Of a stretch of 64,000 nt of DNA, positions 32,640 through 42,899 are shown piece after piece. The position numbers were made by a program, and so were the translations under genes. The first letter of the stretch is position 1, and the number at the start of each line of letters is the position of its first letter. The stretch covers positions 209,005,736-209,069,735 of the forward strand of contig OY992537.1 in NCBI GenBank assembly GCA_963921195.1. Reading direction: 5' to 3'. Under the pieces are notes generated by a model. That model saw only the letters and a program-made list of their open reading frames with translations. It searched no databases and had not been told where the DNA came from. This DNA is from Pegoplata infirma. Its lineage: Eukaryota; Arthropoda; Insecta; Diptera; Anthomyiidae.

Positions 32640-33065
32640 AAAATTTAAAAAAAAATTATGAAAAACAAAAATATTATGAAAGTAAAATTTTCATAAAAAC
32701 ATAAAATTTAAAAAAAAAAATTTTTCAAAAAAAATTTTTTTTTTTTGTGAAAAAAAAAATTAGTAAAAAAAATATTTTTTGATGAAAAAATTGAGGAAAA
32801 AAAACAAAAATTGATGAAAAAAATGTTGATGAAAAAATTTTTTTTGGGTAAAAAAATTGAATAAAAATTTTTTTTTGAAAAAAAAATTTGATGAAAAATA
32901 ATTTCGAAAAAAAAGAAAGTTTTGATGAAAAAGCAAATTGATGAAAAAAAAATTTGCTGAAAAATATTTGATGAAAACAAAAAATGTATGTAAAAAAATT
33001 GATGAAAAAAAAAAACTTTTGATGAAAAAAAACTTTTTACGAAAAAAAAAATTGGTGAAAAAAAT
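32640..33065 (+). repeat. TTGATGAAAAAAAA minisatellite block
   Basis: About 25-30 irregular 13-16-bp units of TTGATGAAAAAAA(A)n, within the element at 32520-33930. Confidence 0.88.
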
Positions 33066-33237
33066 TGTTTTGTTTAAAAATAATTACGTTTTGTTCACCA
33101 CCTGGTGAAAATCGTTTTTATTCACCAGTAGGTGAAGTATTATCCAAGTTACAAATAGAAGTTACAAACCTTTTGGGTTTAAAGAAAATAAAAACAGTAA
33201 TTCTTATTTTCTTTTTTTTTAATCGGTAGCTTATATA

Positions 33238-33862
33238 ACACCGTCCGACAGCCAATATTAAACATGAACCGGATGTTATACATCTGAAAGTAGAGATCAA
33301 ATGGAGTAAAACTGCATTTACAGTTTTTCATTTCGTGATCCTGTTTCCTTTTAAAATGATTTCAAAGTTTTTAAGGATGATTTTGTTAAATATTTCTGAA
33401 ATATTTATACTTGTTCTAGGACACCACTGGTGATGGCAAATGAAAGAGGAGGATCTCCCCTAATTTTTCCATTTTTTTATTTTGCCATATCAGGATAAAA
33501 AGATGTGAATAAAGTCCTTTAAAAACTTTATCAAAATATTTAGTTGAAAATTTTGAATGATATTGAAGGATAATGTTTTGAAAGGTGGAAACTTACCTCC
33601 TTTTTCCTGATATGTAAAAATAATAATATAGGAAAATTAGGGGAGATACTCCTCTTTCATTTGCTATCACTAGTATTATCCTATGACAAGTATAAATATT
33701 TCAAAAATATTTTACAAAATGTATCCTTTAAAACTTTGAAATCCTTTTAAAAGGAAACATGATCACGTAATGAAAAACTGCAAATGCAGTTTTACTCCAT
33801 TTTGTCTGTAGTTGCAAACGTATGTTATCCAGTTCGTGTTTAACCACTCTTTTTCATTTTGT
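33238..33862. mobile_element. 625-bp foldback element, intact copy
   Basis: The left end CACCGTCCGACAGCC with AATATTAAACATGAACCGG and the right end CCAGTTCGTGTTTAACC with TCTTTTTCATTTTG bracket inverted arms that include AAAACTGCATTTACAGTTTTT, CTGTTTCCTTTTAAAATGA, GATGGCAAATGAAAGAGGAG and CTCCTCTTTCATTTGCTATC. It splits the TAGCTTATATA|GTCAAACTG text that is continuous at 39555. The frame 33118-33300 is spurious. Confidence 0.82.
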
Positions 33863-34034
33863 CAAACTGAGGTGGCGTCTTGCATCATTTTTAAAATCAG
33901 ACACCAGCCTTAAAACATTATCATGTTAAAAGTTTCAAATTCGAGCACAGTTTAATTTGTTTCAGGAAACAAAACAACAATTTTTTTCGCCCTTAGGATC
34001 AACATTGGCAAAAATGCATCCCCCAGTAAACCAA

Positions 34035-34345
34035 ATTACGATAAGTGATAGCAAAAATGGTATCACCTGTATGATACCGATTACGTTATCACCTTAAATT
34101 CAAATTATGACACCATTTTCGAATTTTAGGCGATTTTGCTATCGTCATTCCTGGAAATTTCGATAGCGAAAACGGTATTACATTTTCATATGGAAACGAT
34201 ATCGTTATCGCCTGGAATAACGATAGTTTTTCGATAAATTTTGGAAAATGGCGATTTTACTATCGTTATGACTGGAGTTAACGATAACGAAAACGATATC
34301 ATATTTTTGTGGAAAAACGGTACCAAAAAAATACGCTTTTTACCG
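34035..34345 (+). repeat. ~125-bp repeat built on CGATAACG
   Basis: GGCGATTTTGCTATCGTCAT / GAAATTTCGATAGCGAAAACG at 34130-34195 and GGCGATTTTACTATCGTTAT / GGAGTTAACGATAACGAAAACG at 34250-34310 are two copies. A more diverged copy is at 34035-34100. A C-run (~34352-34365) follows. Confidence 0.7.
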
Positions 34346-34735
34346 TTTTAACCCCCCCCCCCCCTATCATCAAATAATATAACAAACTCTCTTTAATAAC
34401 ATTACTACAACTAACAATTCTATTATATTTTTCACAAAAAAAAATAAATAATAATTTGACAAATTGCAATAACTTAATATAATAAATTAAATTGTTTTCT
34501 TTTGTCAAACAAACTAAATAACCACAATAGCTTTACTAAATATAACCATAAATGAGACCTAAAAATAACAACAAAATCCGTATAAGAAAAATAGGAAAAT
34601 ATGATAAAACGAAACATGTCATTAACCTTGACGTCTTTATGAAAAATATTTCCAATGGTATGAAAAATTACCAAAAAATATATAAAATAAAATCAGACAA
34701 AAATTCTAAAAAGTTAAAGTCGAACCAGGGATGAG
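34346..34735. other. No recognised gene
   Basis: AT-rich. The short overlapping frames at 34299-34734 on both strands show no domains. Confidence 0.5.
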
Positions 34736-36465
34736 CTACAGGAACCAAAATTGAATTCGTTTATAAAGTAGTATGGTATAAGACAGTTATATGGACTGAA
34801 CAACTAATAATATTGTCGTATAAGCTACAGGAACTCTAATTAAATTCGAGTAAAAAGTTCACAGTATAAGTAATAAGTATAAGAACTAATTAGTATGGTA
34901 TAAGACATATATAAACTGACCAACTAATAATATTGTAGTATAAGACTATAGAAATGCAACAATTATCAGGTTAAATAATACAAAATCGACTTTTTATTGT
35001 TTATAATGAACCAACATTAAAAGAATTTTGTTTATCATAGTTATGAAAATGTTCATAAGATCTATGAAGAACACATCAGATGTAAGTCAATGATTTTTTT
35101 TTAATAGGATTAATGAATTTTTTCATAAAATGTGTTGAAAATTTCATTTTATTTTTGAAAATTATCATTTATTTTATAAACTTTCTTTTTATGAAACTTT
35201 TTAATTAAATGTATAAATATTTTTATTATTGCAATGAAATTTTTTCATTTTATGAAAAAATTCATTTAATGAAAAAAATAATTTTTTCACTTCTAATGAG
35301 TTTTCCATAGATTGTATAAACATTTTCATAACTATAATGCACACAATTCTTTCAGTTCTCTTATACTAAATTACTAAAATACTTATACTCATTGAACAAA
35401 TTAGTATAAGACCATTTAAAAACAATAATATCTTTCCTTTTAATCATATTATATGAAGTAGGGTACTTAAAAAAAACTATAATAGCAAAAGTATAAAAAT
35501 GGCTTTATTAAAGCAAAAAAGCAAAAAAACATTGAAAACATCATATTGCCAACTATTTTTGAAAGACAATTTTTTATAAATGTCATCTCATTTTGTTATT
35601 AAAAGTCCTCATGCTATGAGTATTTTGTAACATACATTTATATAAATATATATAGACAAACAGACAGACAAAACCATAAAGTAATCCTTTTGTACAGTTG
35701 AAGAAGTAAAAGAAGAAGAAGGATAAAAACATGAATTTTTTTAATGTTCAAATGAAAGAAACAAAAAAAAACTATACTGAATAAAGTATAAAATATTGGC
35801 ATAAATCCAATAGTAACTACAATAACTATAATAAAAAAACAGTGGTTTGAAATGTTAATGAAATTATTAAAAAATCGGTGTATAAGAGAATATAAAAATA
35901 GAGAAGGGGTGTATAAGACCGATATACTAAATAGGTAAGATCGATCAAACAAAGACAAGTTTATAGGGTTGTAGTTAAAATCAGTAATCGTAGTATAAAA
36001 CATTTTAAATTAAAGTCTTATACTACGATTTATAGTGGTAGAGACACTTTTAAAACTAGAAATCAGAATCCAAGAGTTACTACAATAACTGTAATACAAA
36101 AAAAAACAGTGGTTTGAAATGCTAATAAAGTGATGAAAAAATCAATGTATAAGAGAATATAAAACAAAGAAGGGACGTATATACTTAATTCTAAAGATCG
36201 ATCAAAAAAGACAACCTTAGAGGAATGCAGTTAACACAAGGAACCGTAGTATAAGACATTTTAAATTAAAATCTTATACCATGATTTTAAGTCTTAGAAA
36301 ACACTTTTAAAACTAGGAATCAAAATATGAAAAACAGATGCGTAGTATAAGACATTATAAAAACTAGGAATTGTTGTATAAGACATTTTAAAATCATGGA
36401 TTTTTAAAGAAGTCTTTTTAAAAAACAAGAATATTTTATATGTTCTGTTTTTAATATTTGTTTGT
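34736..36465. repeat. Degenerate repeats with 'GTATAAGACATTTTAAA'
   Basis: GAGCTACAGGAACCAAAATTG and AAGCTACAGGAACTCTAATT (34735, 34842), GGACTGAACAACTAATAATA (34790, 34915) and GTAGTATAAGACATTTTAAA (36000, 36245, 36350) recur. 35770-36060 and 36070-36300 are diverged direct copies (CAGTGGTTTGAAATG in each). The 121-codon minus-strand frame at 35638-36003 is low-complexity and falls in this repeat. Confidence 0.6.
35020..35357. mobile_element. Foldback element, GAAAGAATT/GTTCATAA family
   Basis: Left AAAAGAATTTTGTTTATCAT, right ACACAATTCTTTCAGTTC, with inverted ATGAAAATGTTCATAAGATC and TTCATAACTATAATG near the ends. Related short copies are at 55045-55232 (-) and 60937-61092 (+). Confidence 0.6.
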
Positions 36466-36469
36466 TGGT

Positions 36470-36725
36470 TAGTTGATGACCGTGATCTTACTACGATGGT
36501 ACAATTTTCGTCTTCTAATTCCCAATGAGAGTAGAGTCAAATATGTAAATATTTTAGTTTGATCATCAACGATTGCCATTAAAACTCTTTGCTACTTGTA
36601 GTATAGGGTTTTTATTTTTGCTAAATAATCTTGACAATGGGATCTGACAAATCCCGAAACACGTATCGACTAAGTCCTGCAAAAAATTACCAACATAAAT
36701 AAATTTAAAACAGAAAAATAATTTT
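36470..36725 (+). mobile_element. Possible Penelope-like 3' end with decayed hammerhead
   Basis: At 36636-36690 the text TTGACAATGGGAT-CTGACAA-ATCCCGAAAC keeps a 5-bp stem II (GGGAT/ATCCC) and GAAAC. The CTGANGA core has become TTGACAA, and no complementary stem I follows. The layout resembles the two better ribozymes, so it may be a dead relative. It could also be chance. Confidence 0.35.
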
Positions 36726-36829
36726 CTTGAAAATTATTCTATGACAATATCATAGTTCTAATTAGTAAAGGAAATAATAACCTCGAGCTAGAATAAACCT
36801 ATTTAAAATAATTACATAGAGCAACACTT

Positions 36830-37650
36830 TTTTTTGCCCGGGTTCTGATAGCTAGTTTTGGGTAATTGGGGTACGCTGGTTTCAAATCTGGTTTTTGAGA
36901 TATATTTAGTTTTTGAGATATCGCTAAAAAAAAAATTTAATTTATGACCTCTTTAATTTTGTCTGAATATTTATACCCTTTTTAATAACTCGAAAACTAA
37001 AGGTGTCAGAAAAAAACCAACACCAGTTTTGGAATCCTCGCATCCAATATTGTTAAGTTCATGTTTAAAACTGAGGCTCTAAAATAGTTTTTGGAAATTA
37101 TAGCCAAGCAAAGTTGGTGAAAAACGTACTTTTTATGCGATAATTTTTAAATTTAAAACCATTCAACTCTGTTAAATTAACACAACAAAACATAATACTG
37201 TGAATTTTTTAGGGAAAAATATTCTTGTTCGCGAAAAATCTTATGTTTTCGTGATACAATTGTTTTAATACAACTATTTTTAGTTTGATCTGAATTTTCG
37301 ACACCCATCTGTTAAAGCTAGTTCGTGTACACTAAATTTCATTGTAATATCAGTTTTTTTGGAGTTAGTGAATGTAGCGATTATTCGCGTTATTCGCGAT
37401 TAATTTTTTTTATTTTTAAGGAAAAAAAAAATTGGTTATATTATCTAGACAATTGCTGAATTTTTATTATCTAAACTCTATTAAATATACAAAAAAAAAA
37501 TTATTCGCAGAAATTTTTTTTCGCGATTTTTTTTTCGCTAAGTTTTTCTAGCGATTTTTTTTTTGTTTTGATGAAAATGATTAGAATACGATACATTACA
37601 GACACAAAATTAAAAAAAAAAAAAATTTTTCGCTGTTTTTTTTTTTTTTT
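36830..37650. repeat. Old repeat with TATTCGCG motifs
   Basis: Text around 37380-37650 (ATTCGCGTTATTCGCGATT, TTATCTAAACTCTATTAAAT, TTTTTCGCGATTTTTTTTTC) recurs inverted at 44400-44700. 36840-36900 (TAGCTAGTTTTGGGTAATTG, GGGTACGCTGG) resembles 39755-39800 and 44235-44275. The element at 37654-39640 splits this family. Confidence 0.55.
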
Positions 37651-38108
37651 AAATGCCTGCCAATTGTGCCCAAAACATTAAATCATGATAATGTTTTGCG
37701 GAAGATTTGGGTGTACTTGCCAAAGCAAAGTTTTTTTAGAAAAAATAATGTTACAGTGCTATTCCATGCAAAAACGAATTGAAAACTCAGTCGAGGACCC
37801 CATTAAAAAACCAAAAGAGCAGTACATTTCGTAAGTGCAAAAAAGTGTTTTTACATTTTGGAGAGTATAAAAGATTCGGCACCAAAGAATATAACACTCT
37901 CACTTGTTTTATGTACATTTGATATACAAATGGAAAACTTTTATGCGAAAAGCTTAGACTTGGTGAAAAAGTAGTTTAGGTAAAAAAAATGTAATTTAGG
38001 TAAAAAAAAACAAAATTATGTTAAAAAAAATTAATGAACCCAAAATTTTTGGTGAAAAAAACTTTTGATGAAAAGAAGTTTTTGATGAATTTTTTTGATG
38101 AAAAGAAA

Positions 38109-38136
38109 ACTGGGGTGTTTGAAACCGGTATAGGAA
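38109..38136 (+). ncRNA. 3' half of a hammerhead ribozyme (first repeat)
   Basis: Only the stem II 3' strand (GGTGTTT), GAAA (38121-38124), short stem III and the GGTA|TAGGA junction remain. The CTGANGA half is missing because the element starts here. It cannot cleave by itself but marks the upstream boundary of the 438-nt unit. Confidence 0.7.
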
Positions 38137-38525
38137 ATACCAGAAATGTCTATAATTTTTAGAAATTCAATTTTCTTCTGCATTTTTTCAACTTGAACCC
38201 TTATAACAAATATAATTAGAGCCCGTGCTCGATCTGTACTTACAGAAAAAATCAAATAAAATTACTGACAAAATATGTCGCATTAGGCATGCTCCGAAAC
38301 AGAAAATGCAAATTCCTTCATTTGTGTCTGCAATTCCAGATCATGTTGGTAACCTTTGCAAAATAATGTAAGAGACAAAAAAGTTGAAAGAAAGTATGAG
38401 GTGAGGTTGAGATTGCTAGAAATAGAATTGAAGTGTTGGAAACTGTCAAAATTTATTCTGTAGAAACTATTAATATTCACATATATAAAAAACAGTTTTC
38501 ATTAACAAGACAAACGACATTTAAA

Positions 38526-38574
38526 ATCCTACTGAAGATGACACTAACTGGGGTGTTTGAAACCGGTATAGGAA
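38526..38574 (+). ncRNA. Type I hammerhead ribozyme (second repeat)
   Basis: Stem I strand TCCTA (38527-38531), core CTGAAGA (38532-38538), stem II GACAC...GTGTT (G-U at one pair; 38540-38544 with 38553-38557), core GAAA (38559-38562), very short stem III ACCGGT and cleavage triplet GTA after 38568. TAGGA (38569-38573) is complementary to TCCTA. CTGAAGA fits CUGANGA. Stem II is entered by a T/T mismatch, and stem III has only two pairs with a 2-nt loop, so activity may depend on dimers. Confidence 0.78.
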
Positions 38575-38639
38575 ATACCAGAAATGTCTATAATTTTTAG
38601 AAATTCAATTTTTCTTCTGCATTTTTTCAACTTCAACCC

Positions 38640-39400
38640 TTATAGAAAAATTTTTTGTTGTAAAAAAAATGAAAAAAAAAAATTTGGTGAGAAAAAATTT
38701 GATAACAAAAAATTTGATAAAAAAATTTGATGATAAAAATTGATGAAAAAAATATGATAAAAAAAATTTATGAAAAAAAAATTTTGATGAAAAAAAAAAT
38801 TTGATAAAAAAAAAAAATGATGAAAAAAAAAATTGATGAAAAAAAAAATTGACAAAAAAACAAACAAATTGATGAAAAAAAAATTTTTTGATGAAAAAAA
38901 AAATTTGAAGAAAAAAAAAATTAATGAAAAAAAAATGATGAAAAAAAATATTGATGAAAAAAAAATGATGAAAAAAAAGTTTGATGAAAAAAAAAAAAAT
39001 ATGAAAAAAAAGTTTAATGAAAAATAAATTGATGAAAAAAAAAGTTTGATGAAAAAAAAAAATTGATGAAAAGAACGTTTAATGAAAAAAAAAAAAAAAT
39101 TTGATGAAAAAATAAATTAATAAAAAAAAATTGATGAAAAAAAAATTTGATGAAAAAAAAAATTTTATATAAAAAAAAAATTGATGAAAAAAAAATTATA
39201 AAAAAAAAAATTATGAAAAAGAAAAGTTTGATGAAAAAAAAAAGTAATGAAAAAAAAGTTTGATGAAAAAAAAAATTGAAAAAAATTTGATGGAAAAAAA
39301 AATGTATGGGAAAAAAATTTATGAAAAAAAAAAATTTGATGAAAAAAAAAATTTGATGAAAAAAAAAAAATTGATGAAAAAAAAATGTTTTTTGTTGAAA
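38640..39400 (+). repeat. TTGATGAAAAAAAA minisatellite, long block
   Basis: About 45-50 units of TTGATGAAAAAAA(A)n with TTAATGAAAA and TTTATGAAAA variants. A smaller part of the same array is at 38040-38108, so the retrozyme-like insert split it. Frames at 38640-38867, 38833-39027 and 39260-39556 are translations of the array. Confidence 0.9.
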
Positions 39401-39640
39401 AATAATTATGTTACTTTTTATTCACCAGCTGGTGAAAAACGGTTTCATTCATCACGAGGTGAATTATTATCCAAGTTACAAACCCAAGTTATAAAATTTT
39501 TTGGTTTTAAGAAAATGAAAATAGTAATTCTAGTTTTCTTTTTCGTTAATTGTTAGCTTATATAGTCAAACTGAGGTGGCGTCTTGCAACTTTTTTAAAA
39601 TTAGACACCAGCCTAAAAACATTATCATGTTAAAAAAAGT

Positions 39641-40020
39641 TTTCGCAAAAAAAAACACTATCCCAAAAGCATTAAAATTTAATTTTTGTAGTAACTAGGC
39701 TTTACAATTTTAAATCGCGAATATCGCGAATACGAGCGCTAACTTCGAAAAACGACTAGCACCATTGAATTCAGCGTACCCGAATTAGTTTTACCAGCAA
39801 GGTGCCCAGCTTTGAATTTTTGCTACTAGCACAGAGTCATTATTAATTATTATTATTATTTTTTTTTTTTTTTTTCAAAAATCCAAAACTTTGATCTCCG
39901 AGCGCTGCGGGTTAATTTAATCCGATTTCCCCCAAATTTTTTACCACGTAAGTTTAAGGCCCAGGAGAATAAAAATTTTCCCGGATATTTAAAATTGGAA
40001 GAAACAGTTTTTTGATAATT
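39641..40020. repeat. Old repeat, inverted partner of 44235-44410
   Basis: CACTATCCCAAAAGCATTAAA, GTAACTAGGCTTTACAATTT, AAATCGCGAATATCGCGAAT, ACGAGCGCTAACTTCGAAA and AGCGTACCCGAATTAG occur here, and their reverse complements occur at 44235-44410. From ~39840 the GATATC-type family follows (CAAAACTTTGATCTCC). Confidence 0.7.
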
Positions 40021-40073
40021 ACATCCATTAGGAATACAAAACTAAATCAAAATTTGTATTCTTGTTAAAGGGC

Positions 40074-41796
40074 CATTTAGATTGGCAGACTTGTAAAACG
40101 ACCTGTCAAAAATTCATGCGGAGAGAATTTTTTTCATCGTCTAAACACTCAACATACAAATACGGACAGACTTTTTGTCAATACGGAGAGGAAAATGTTG
40201 ACATACGGATGTAATTTTTGTGTTTTGAAAAATTTCAAAAAATTACTATTTTCATTAGATCAGGGATGTTTTTTTATGTAAACAAAAATACAAATAATAA
40301 CAACAGCTGTTGTGAAGTGGTGGTAAAAATAAATAAAATTTTATATGGGCTAAATTTTTGGAACAAGTCAAATTGGCAGACATTGGTCCGATTTATTTTT
40401 TTCTATTTTTTTAAATAGGGATGATTTAGGTGAGTTCAACAAAGAAACAAAATTGTCGGCGGCCCGTGGTTCCAGAGTTATGGGTCTCCAAAGTTCGGAT
40501 ATCGAATTTAATATATCTTCATCAATAATAGTCCAATCAGACCAAGATTGGTTTCATTCGAAAGCTTATTCAAATACCTTTAATTTGACATTTTAAAAAA
40601 TTTGGATTCATTAACCCATTGTGAAACAACTCTAAATTTTAGATTTTTCACCCCAAGTTTTTGAAGAAATGGGGTAATATTTTAAAATTATGCCCTATTA
40701 AGGTATTTATTTTTATAACTAGGCTTATAGCTTAGATATTAAGCTTTGATTTGAGCTTTCATTTTACCTTTTAACCCTTATAGAACCGGAGTTATTTACG
40801 TTTAAACATTAGAAAACATATTTGAATATATATACCAGACCTCTGTGTAGTTTATTTTTTTTTTTGCCTTAAAAGGTTTTCTGGGTTGCCGGCCTTCGGA
40901 CGGGCTTAGGGATTTTAATTTTCATATATTTATTAAGCGGCTTCGCTAAATAAAGTTTTTTTTTTATTAATATATAAGCGGGGTCAATGGTTATGAGTCA
41001 ATAACTCCGGTTCTATAAGGGTTAAAAGGTCCATTAAAAGCTCAAATTAAAGCTTAATATCTAAGCTTTAAATCTCGTCGTATAAATACATGCCTTAATA
41101 ACACACAATTTTAAAATATAACGCATTTTCTCTAAAAACTTTGGTTTAAAAATCTAAAATTTGGTTTTGTGCCACAATGGGTTAATGGAACCAAATTTTT
41201 TTTAAATTTCAAAATAAAGGTATTTGATTAAGCTTTCGAATGAAACCAATCTTGGTCTGATCGGACCAATTTTGATGAAGATATATCAAATTTGATATCC
41301 GAACTTTGGAGGCCCATAACGCGGAAACCATGGGCCGCCGACAATTTTTTTTTTTCTTTTTTGGACACAGCACTAAAAGTTCTACCTGTGATATTTTTTT
41401 TTTTGGATCAGAGAAATGTCTGCCAACTTGACTTTAACCAAACTTCCTGCCAAACAAGGAATATGGAGTCGGTGGAGATGTTGGAATCAGAGATGTAGGA
41501 ATCAGTGGAGATTTAGATTTATGCATCTTTTGGTTAAGGAACGCAAATTGAAGAAAATATGTTACCACAATTGTATGGTTGATTTGTAAATTTTACAATT
41601 GCAAAATGTTGTTTGGGTGTGTGTTTGTAATGAACAGCTGTTTTTTTTCTACAATTTAATTTACGCGTATACGTCTAAACACACAAAAGACATTCAAGAG
41701 AGTTTTTTTATACTTTTTGACAAGCGGTTTAAAATGAAAAGACTTTTTCATCTTGATAATCTTTTCAAAAAGTGTGCTAATCTAAATGGGCCTTAA
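40074..41796. mobile_element. 1.7-kb foldback with an inserted centre
   Basis: The outer ends GGGCCATTTAGATTGGCA and TGCTAATCTAAATGGGCC are inverted copies. Going inward, inverted pairs include ACAACAGCTGTTGT / GAACAGCTG, TTGGCAGACATTGGTCCGAT / AGAAATGTCTGCCAAC, TTGTCGGCGGCCC / GGGCCGCCGACAA and AGACCAAGATTGGTTTCATT / its complement at ~41250. The centre (~40855-40990) carries the GGCCTTCGGACGGGCTTAGG phrase also found in 537-1723. The frames at 40218, 41292 and 41599 cross arms and are not credible. No clean target duplication was found. Confidence 0.85.
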
Positions 41797-41987
41797 AGGA
41801 CATTATAAAATCATAAATACGCTCAAAAAAAAACCTTGTCAAATTACTAGAAAAAGTCTCGTAATCCGATTTTTCCAATATTTGACAGTTTTTCTTGCTT
41901 TTTAACAAATAATTTTCGATCAAAATTTATTTTTACAAATTTCCAAGATTTTTTACATAAAAAATTTAGTAAATTTACGAGAATTTC

Positions 41988-42302
41988 ATATGATTTTTTC
42001 TGTAAGTACAGATCGAGCACGGGCTCTAATTATATTTGTTATAAGGGTTCAAGTTGAAAAAATGCAGAAGAAAAATTAAATTTCTAAATATTATAGACAT
42101 TTCTGGTATTTCCTATACCGGTTTCAAACACCCCAGTTAGTGTCATCATCAGTAGGATTTTAAATGTCGGTTTGTCTTGTTAAGAAAAACTCTTTTTTAT
42201 ATATGTGAATATTTATAGTTTCTACAGAATAAATTTTGACAGTTTCCAACACTACAATTCTATTTCTAGCAATCTCAACCTCACTTCATACTTTCTTTCA
42301 AA
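41988..42302 (-). mobile_element. Retrozyme-like copy with complete hammerhead
   Basis: On the minus strand it matches 38375-38568 followed by 38131-38255: GAAAGAAAGTATGAAGTGAG, GATTGCTAGAAATAGAATTG, the ribozyme, TAGGAAATACCAGAAATG, GAACCCTTATAACAAATATA, GCCCGTGCTCGATCTGTACT and TACAGAAAAAATCA. It is thus circularly permuted relative to a site-to-site unit and lacks ~115-150 nt of it (the 38255-38375 region). That is consistent with insertion of a product reverse-transcribed from a multimeric or circular RNA. Confidence 0.72.
42111..42157 (-). ncRNA. Type I hammerhead ribozyme, minus strand
   Basis: Read on the minus strand: TCCTA (42157-42153), CTGATGA (42152-42146), a stem II with ACAC/GTGT, GAAA (42125-42122), short stem III, and GTA with predicted cleavage between 42116 and 42115, then TAGGA (42115-42111) complementary to TCCTA. 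It differs from 38526-38574 in having the consensus CTGATGA core, so the two copies tolerate variation only at the free position of CUGANGA. Confidence 0.82.
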
Positions 42303-42899
42303 TTTCTTTTAAATTTTATTTCGCCAAAAAAGTTGTAAATATACAATTTTATTGGTAAAAATCTTGTAAAATTAAAAAAAATCTCGTAATTTTTACTAAG
42401 AATTCTCGTAAAATAGGAGGTAGCAAAAAATCTAGTAAAGTCACGAAATCTCCTTGTAAGTTTAATCGTGCCAAAAAAATTTTAAATTTACAAAGTCTCG
42501 TAATCCGATTTTACTAATATTTGACAGTTTTTTTGTTTTTTAACAAATAATTTTCGATCAAAATTTATTTTTTTTTTCGTAATTTTACAGTTTTTCTTTT
42601 AAATTTTATTTCGCCAAAAAAGTTGTAAATATACAATTTTATTGGTAAAAATCTTGTAAAATTAAAAAAAAAATCTCGTAATTTTTACTAAGAATTCTCG
42701 TAAAATAGAAGGTAGTGCCAAAAAAATTTTAAATTTACAATTATTGTTGGTAAAAAGCTTGTAAAATTACAAAATAATTGGTTAAAATCTTGCAAAAAAA
42801 ACAAGGATTTCTTGGCAAAAAGGAGGTAGCAAAAAAAAAAAGTTACAAACTTTTCGTGTAATTTTACAAGGTTTTTTTTAGGTGTAGCAATAACATCCT

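Larger units (their letters stand above)
32520..33930 (+). mobile_element. Minisatellite-bearing element, copy with nested foldback
   Basis: The order matches 37654-39640: TTTTACATTTTGGAGAGTAT, a hairpin near GATTCAGCACAAAAGAATTC, a TTGATGAAAAAAAA array (32640-33065), CACCACCTGGTGAAAATCG, TTATCCAAGTTACAAA, TAGCTTATATA, then after the nested foldback (33238-33862) TCAAACTGAGGTGGCGTCTT and CATTATCATGTTAAAA. The 90-codon minus-strand frame at 32708-32980 is the array translated. Confidence 0.75.
38109..38640 (+). mobile_element. Retrozyme-like tandem hammerhead element (1.2 units)
   Basis: The ~72 bases around the first half-hammerhead (38109-38180: ACTGGGGTGTTTGAAACCGG, TAGGAAATACC, CAGAAATGTCTATAATTT) recur after the complete one (38547-38618). 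The predicted cleavage sites fall after 38130 and after 38568, so exactly one 438-nt unit lies between. Tandem units with a type I hammerhead, no protein coding and site-to-site periodicity match animal retrozymes and the terminal repeats of Penelope-like elements. It sits inside a GATGAAAA array. The related frames on the minus strand are not genes. Confidence 0.78.
37654..39640 (+). mobile_element. Minisatellite-bearing element, long copy
   Basis: Left AAATGCCTGCCAATTGTG and CATGATAATGTTTTGCGG; then TTTTACATTTTGGAGAGTAT, a hairpin near GATTCGGCACCAAAGAATAT, ACACTCTCACTTGTTTTATG, a GATGAAAA array, a retrozyme-like insert (38109-38640), the main array (38640-39400), CACCAGCTGGTGAAAAACG, TTATCCAAGTTACAAACC, TCAAACTGAGGTGGCGTCTT and AAACATTATCATGTTAA. 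CATGATAATG at the left and CATTATCATG at the right form short inverted termini. Frames in the array are Lys/Met-rich artefacts. Confidence 0.78.
41822..42885. mobile_element. TIR element of the ACCTTGTAAAATTAC type
   Basis: The left end CTCAAAAAAAAACCTTGTC and right end GTAATTTTACAAGGTTTTTT are inverted. The interior repeats TCTCGTAATCCGATTTT and AATATTTGACAGTTTTT (41860, 42490), GTAAATATACAATTTTATTG (42335, 42625) and CTTGTAAAATTAC. The sister element is at 50987-51578. A retrozyme-like insert lies at 41988-42302. Confidence 0.7.

Noticed and set aside
38640..39556. Lys/Met-rich proteins from the GATGAAAA array
   Set aside because: Pure translation of an irregular minisatellite.
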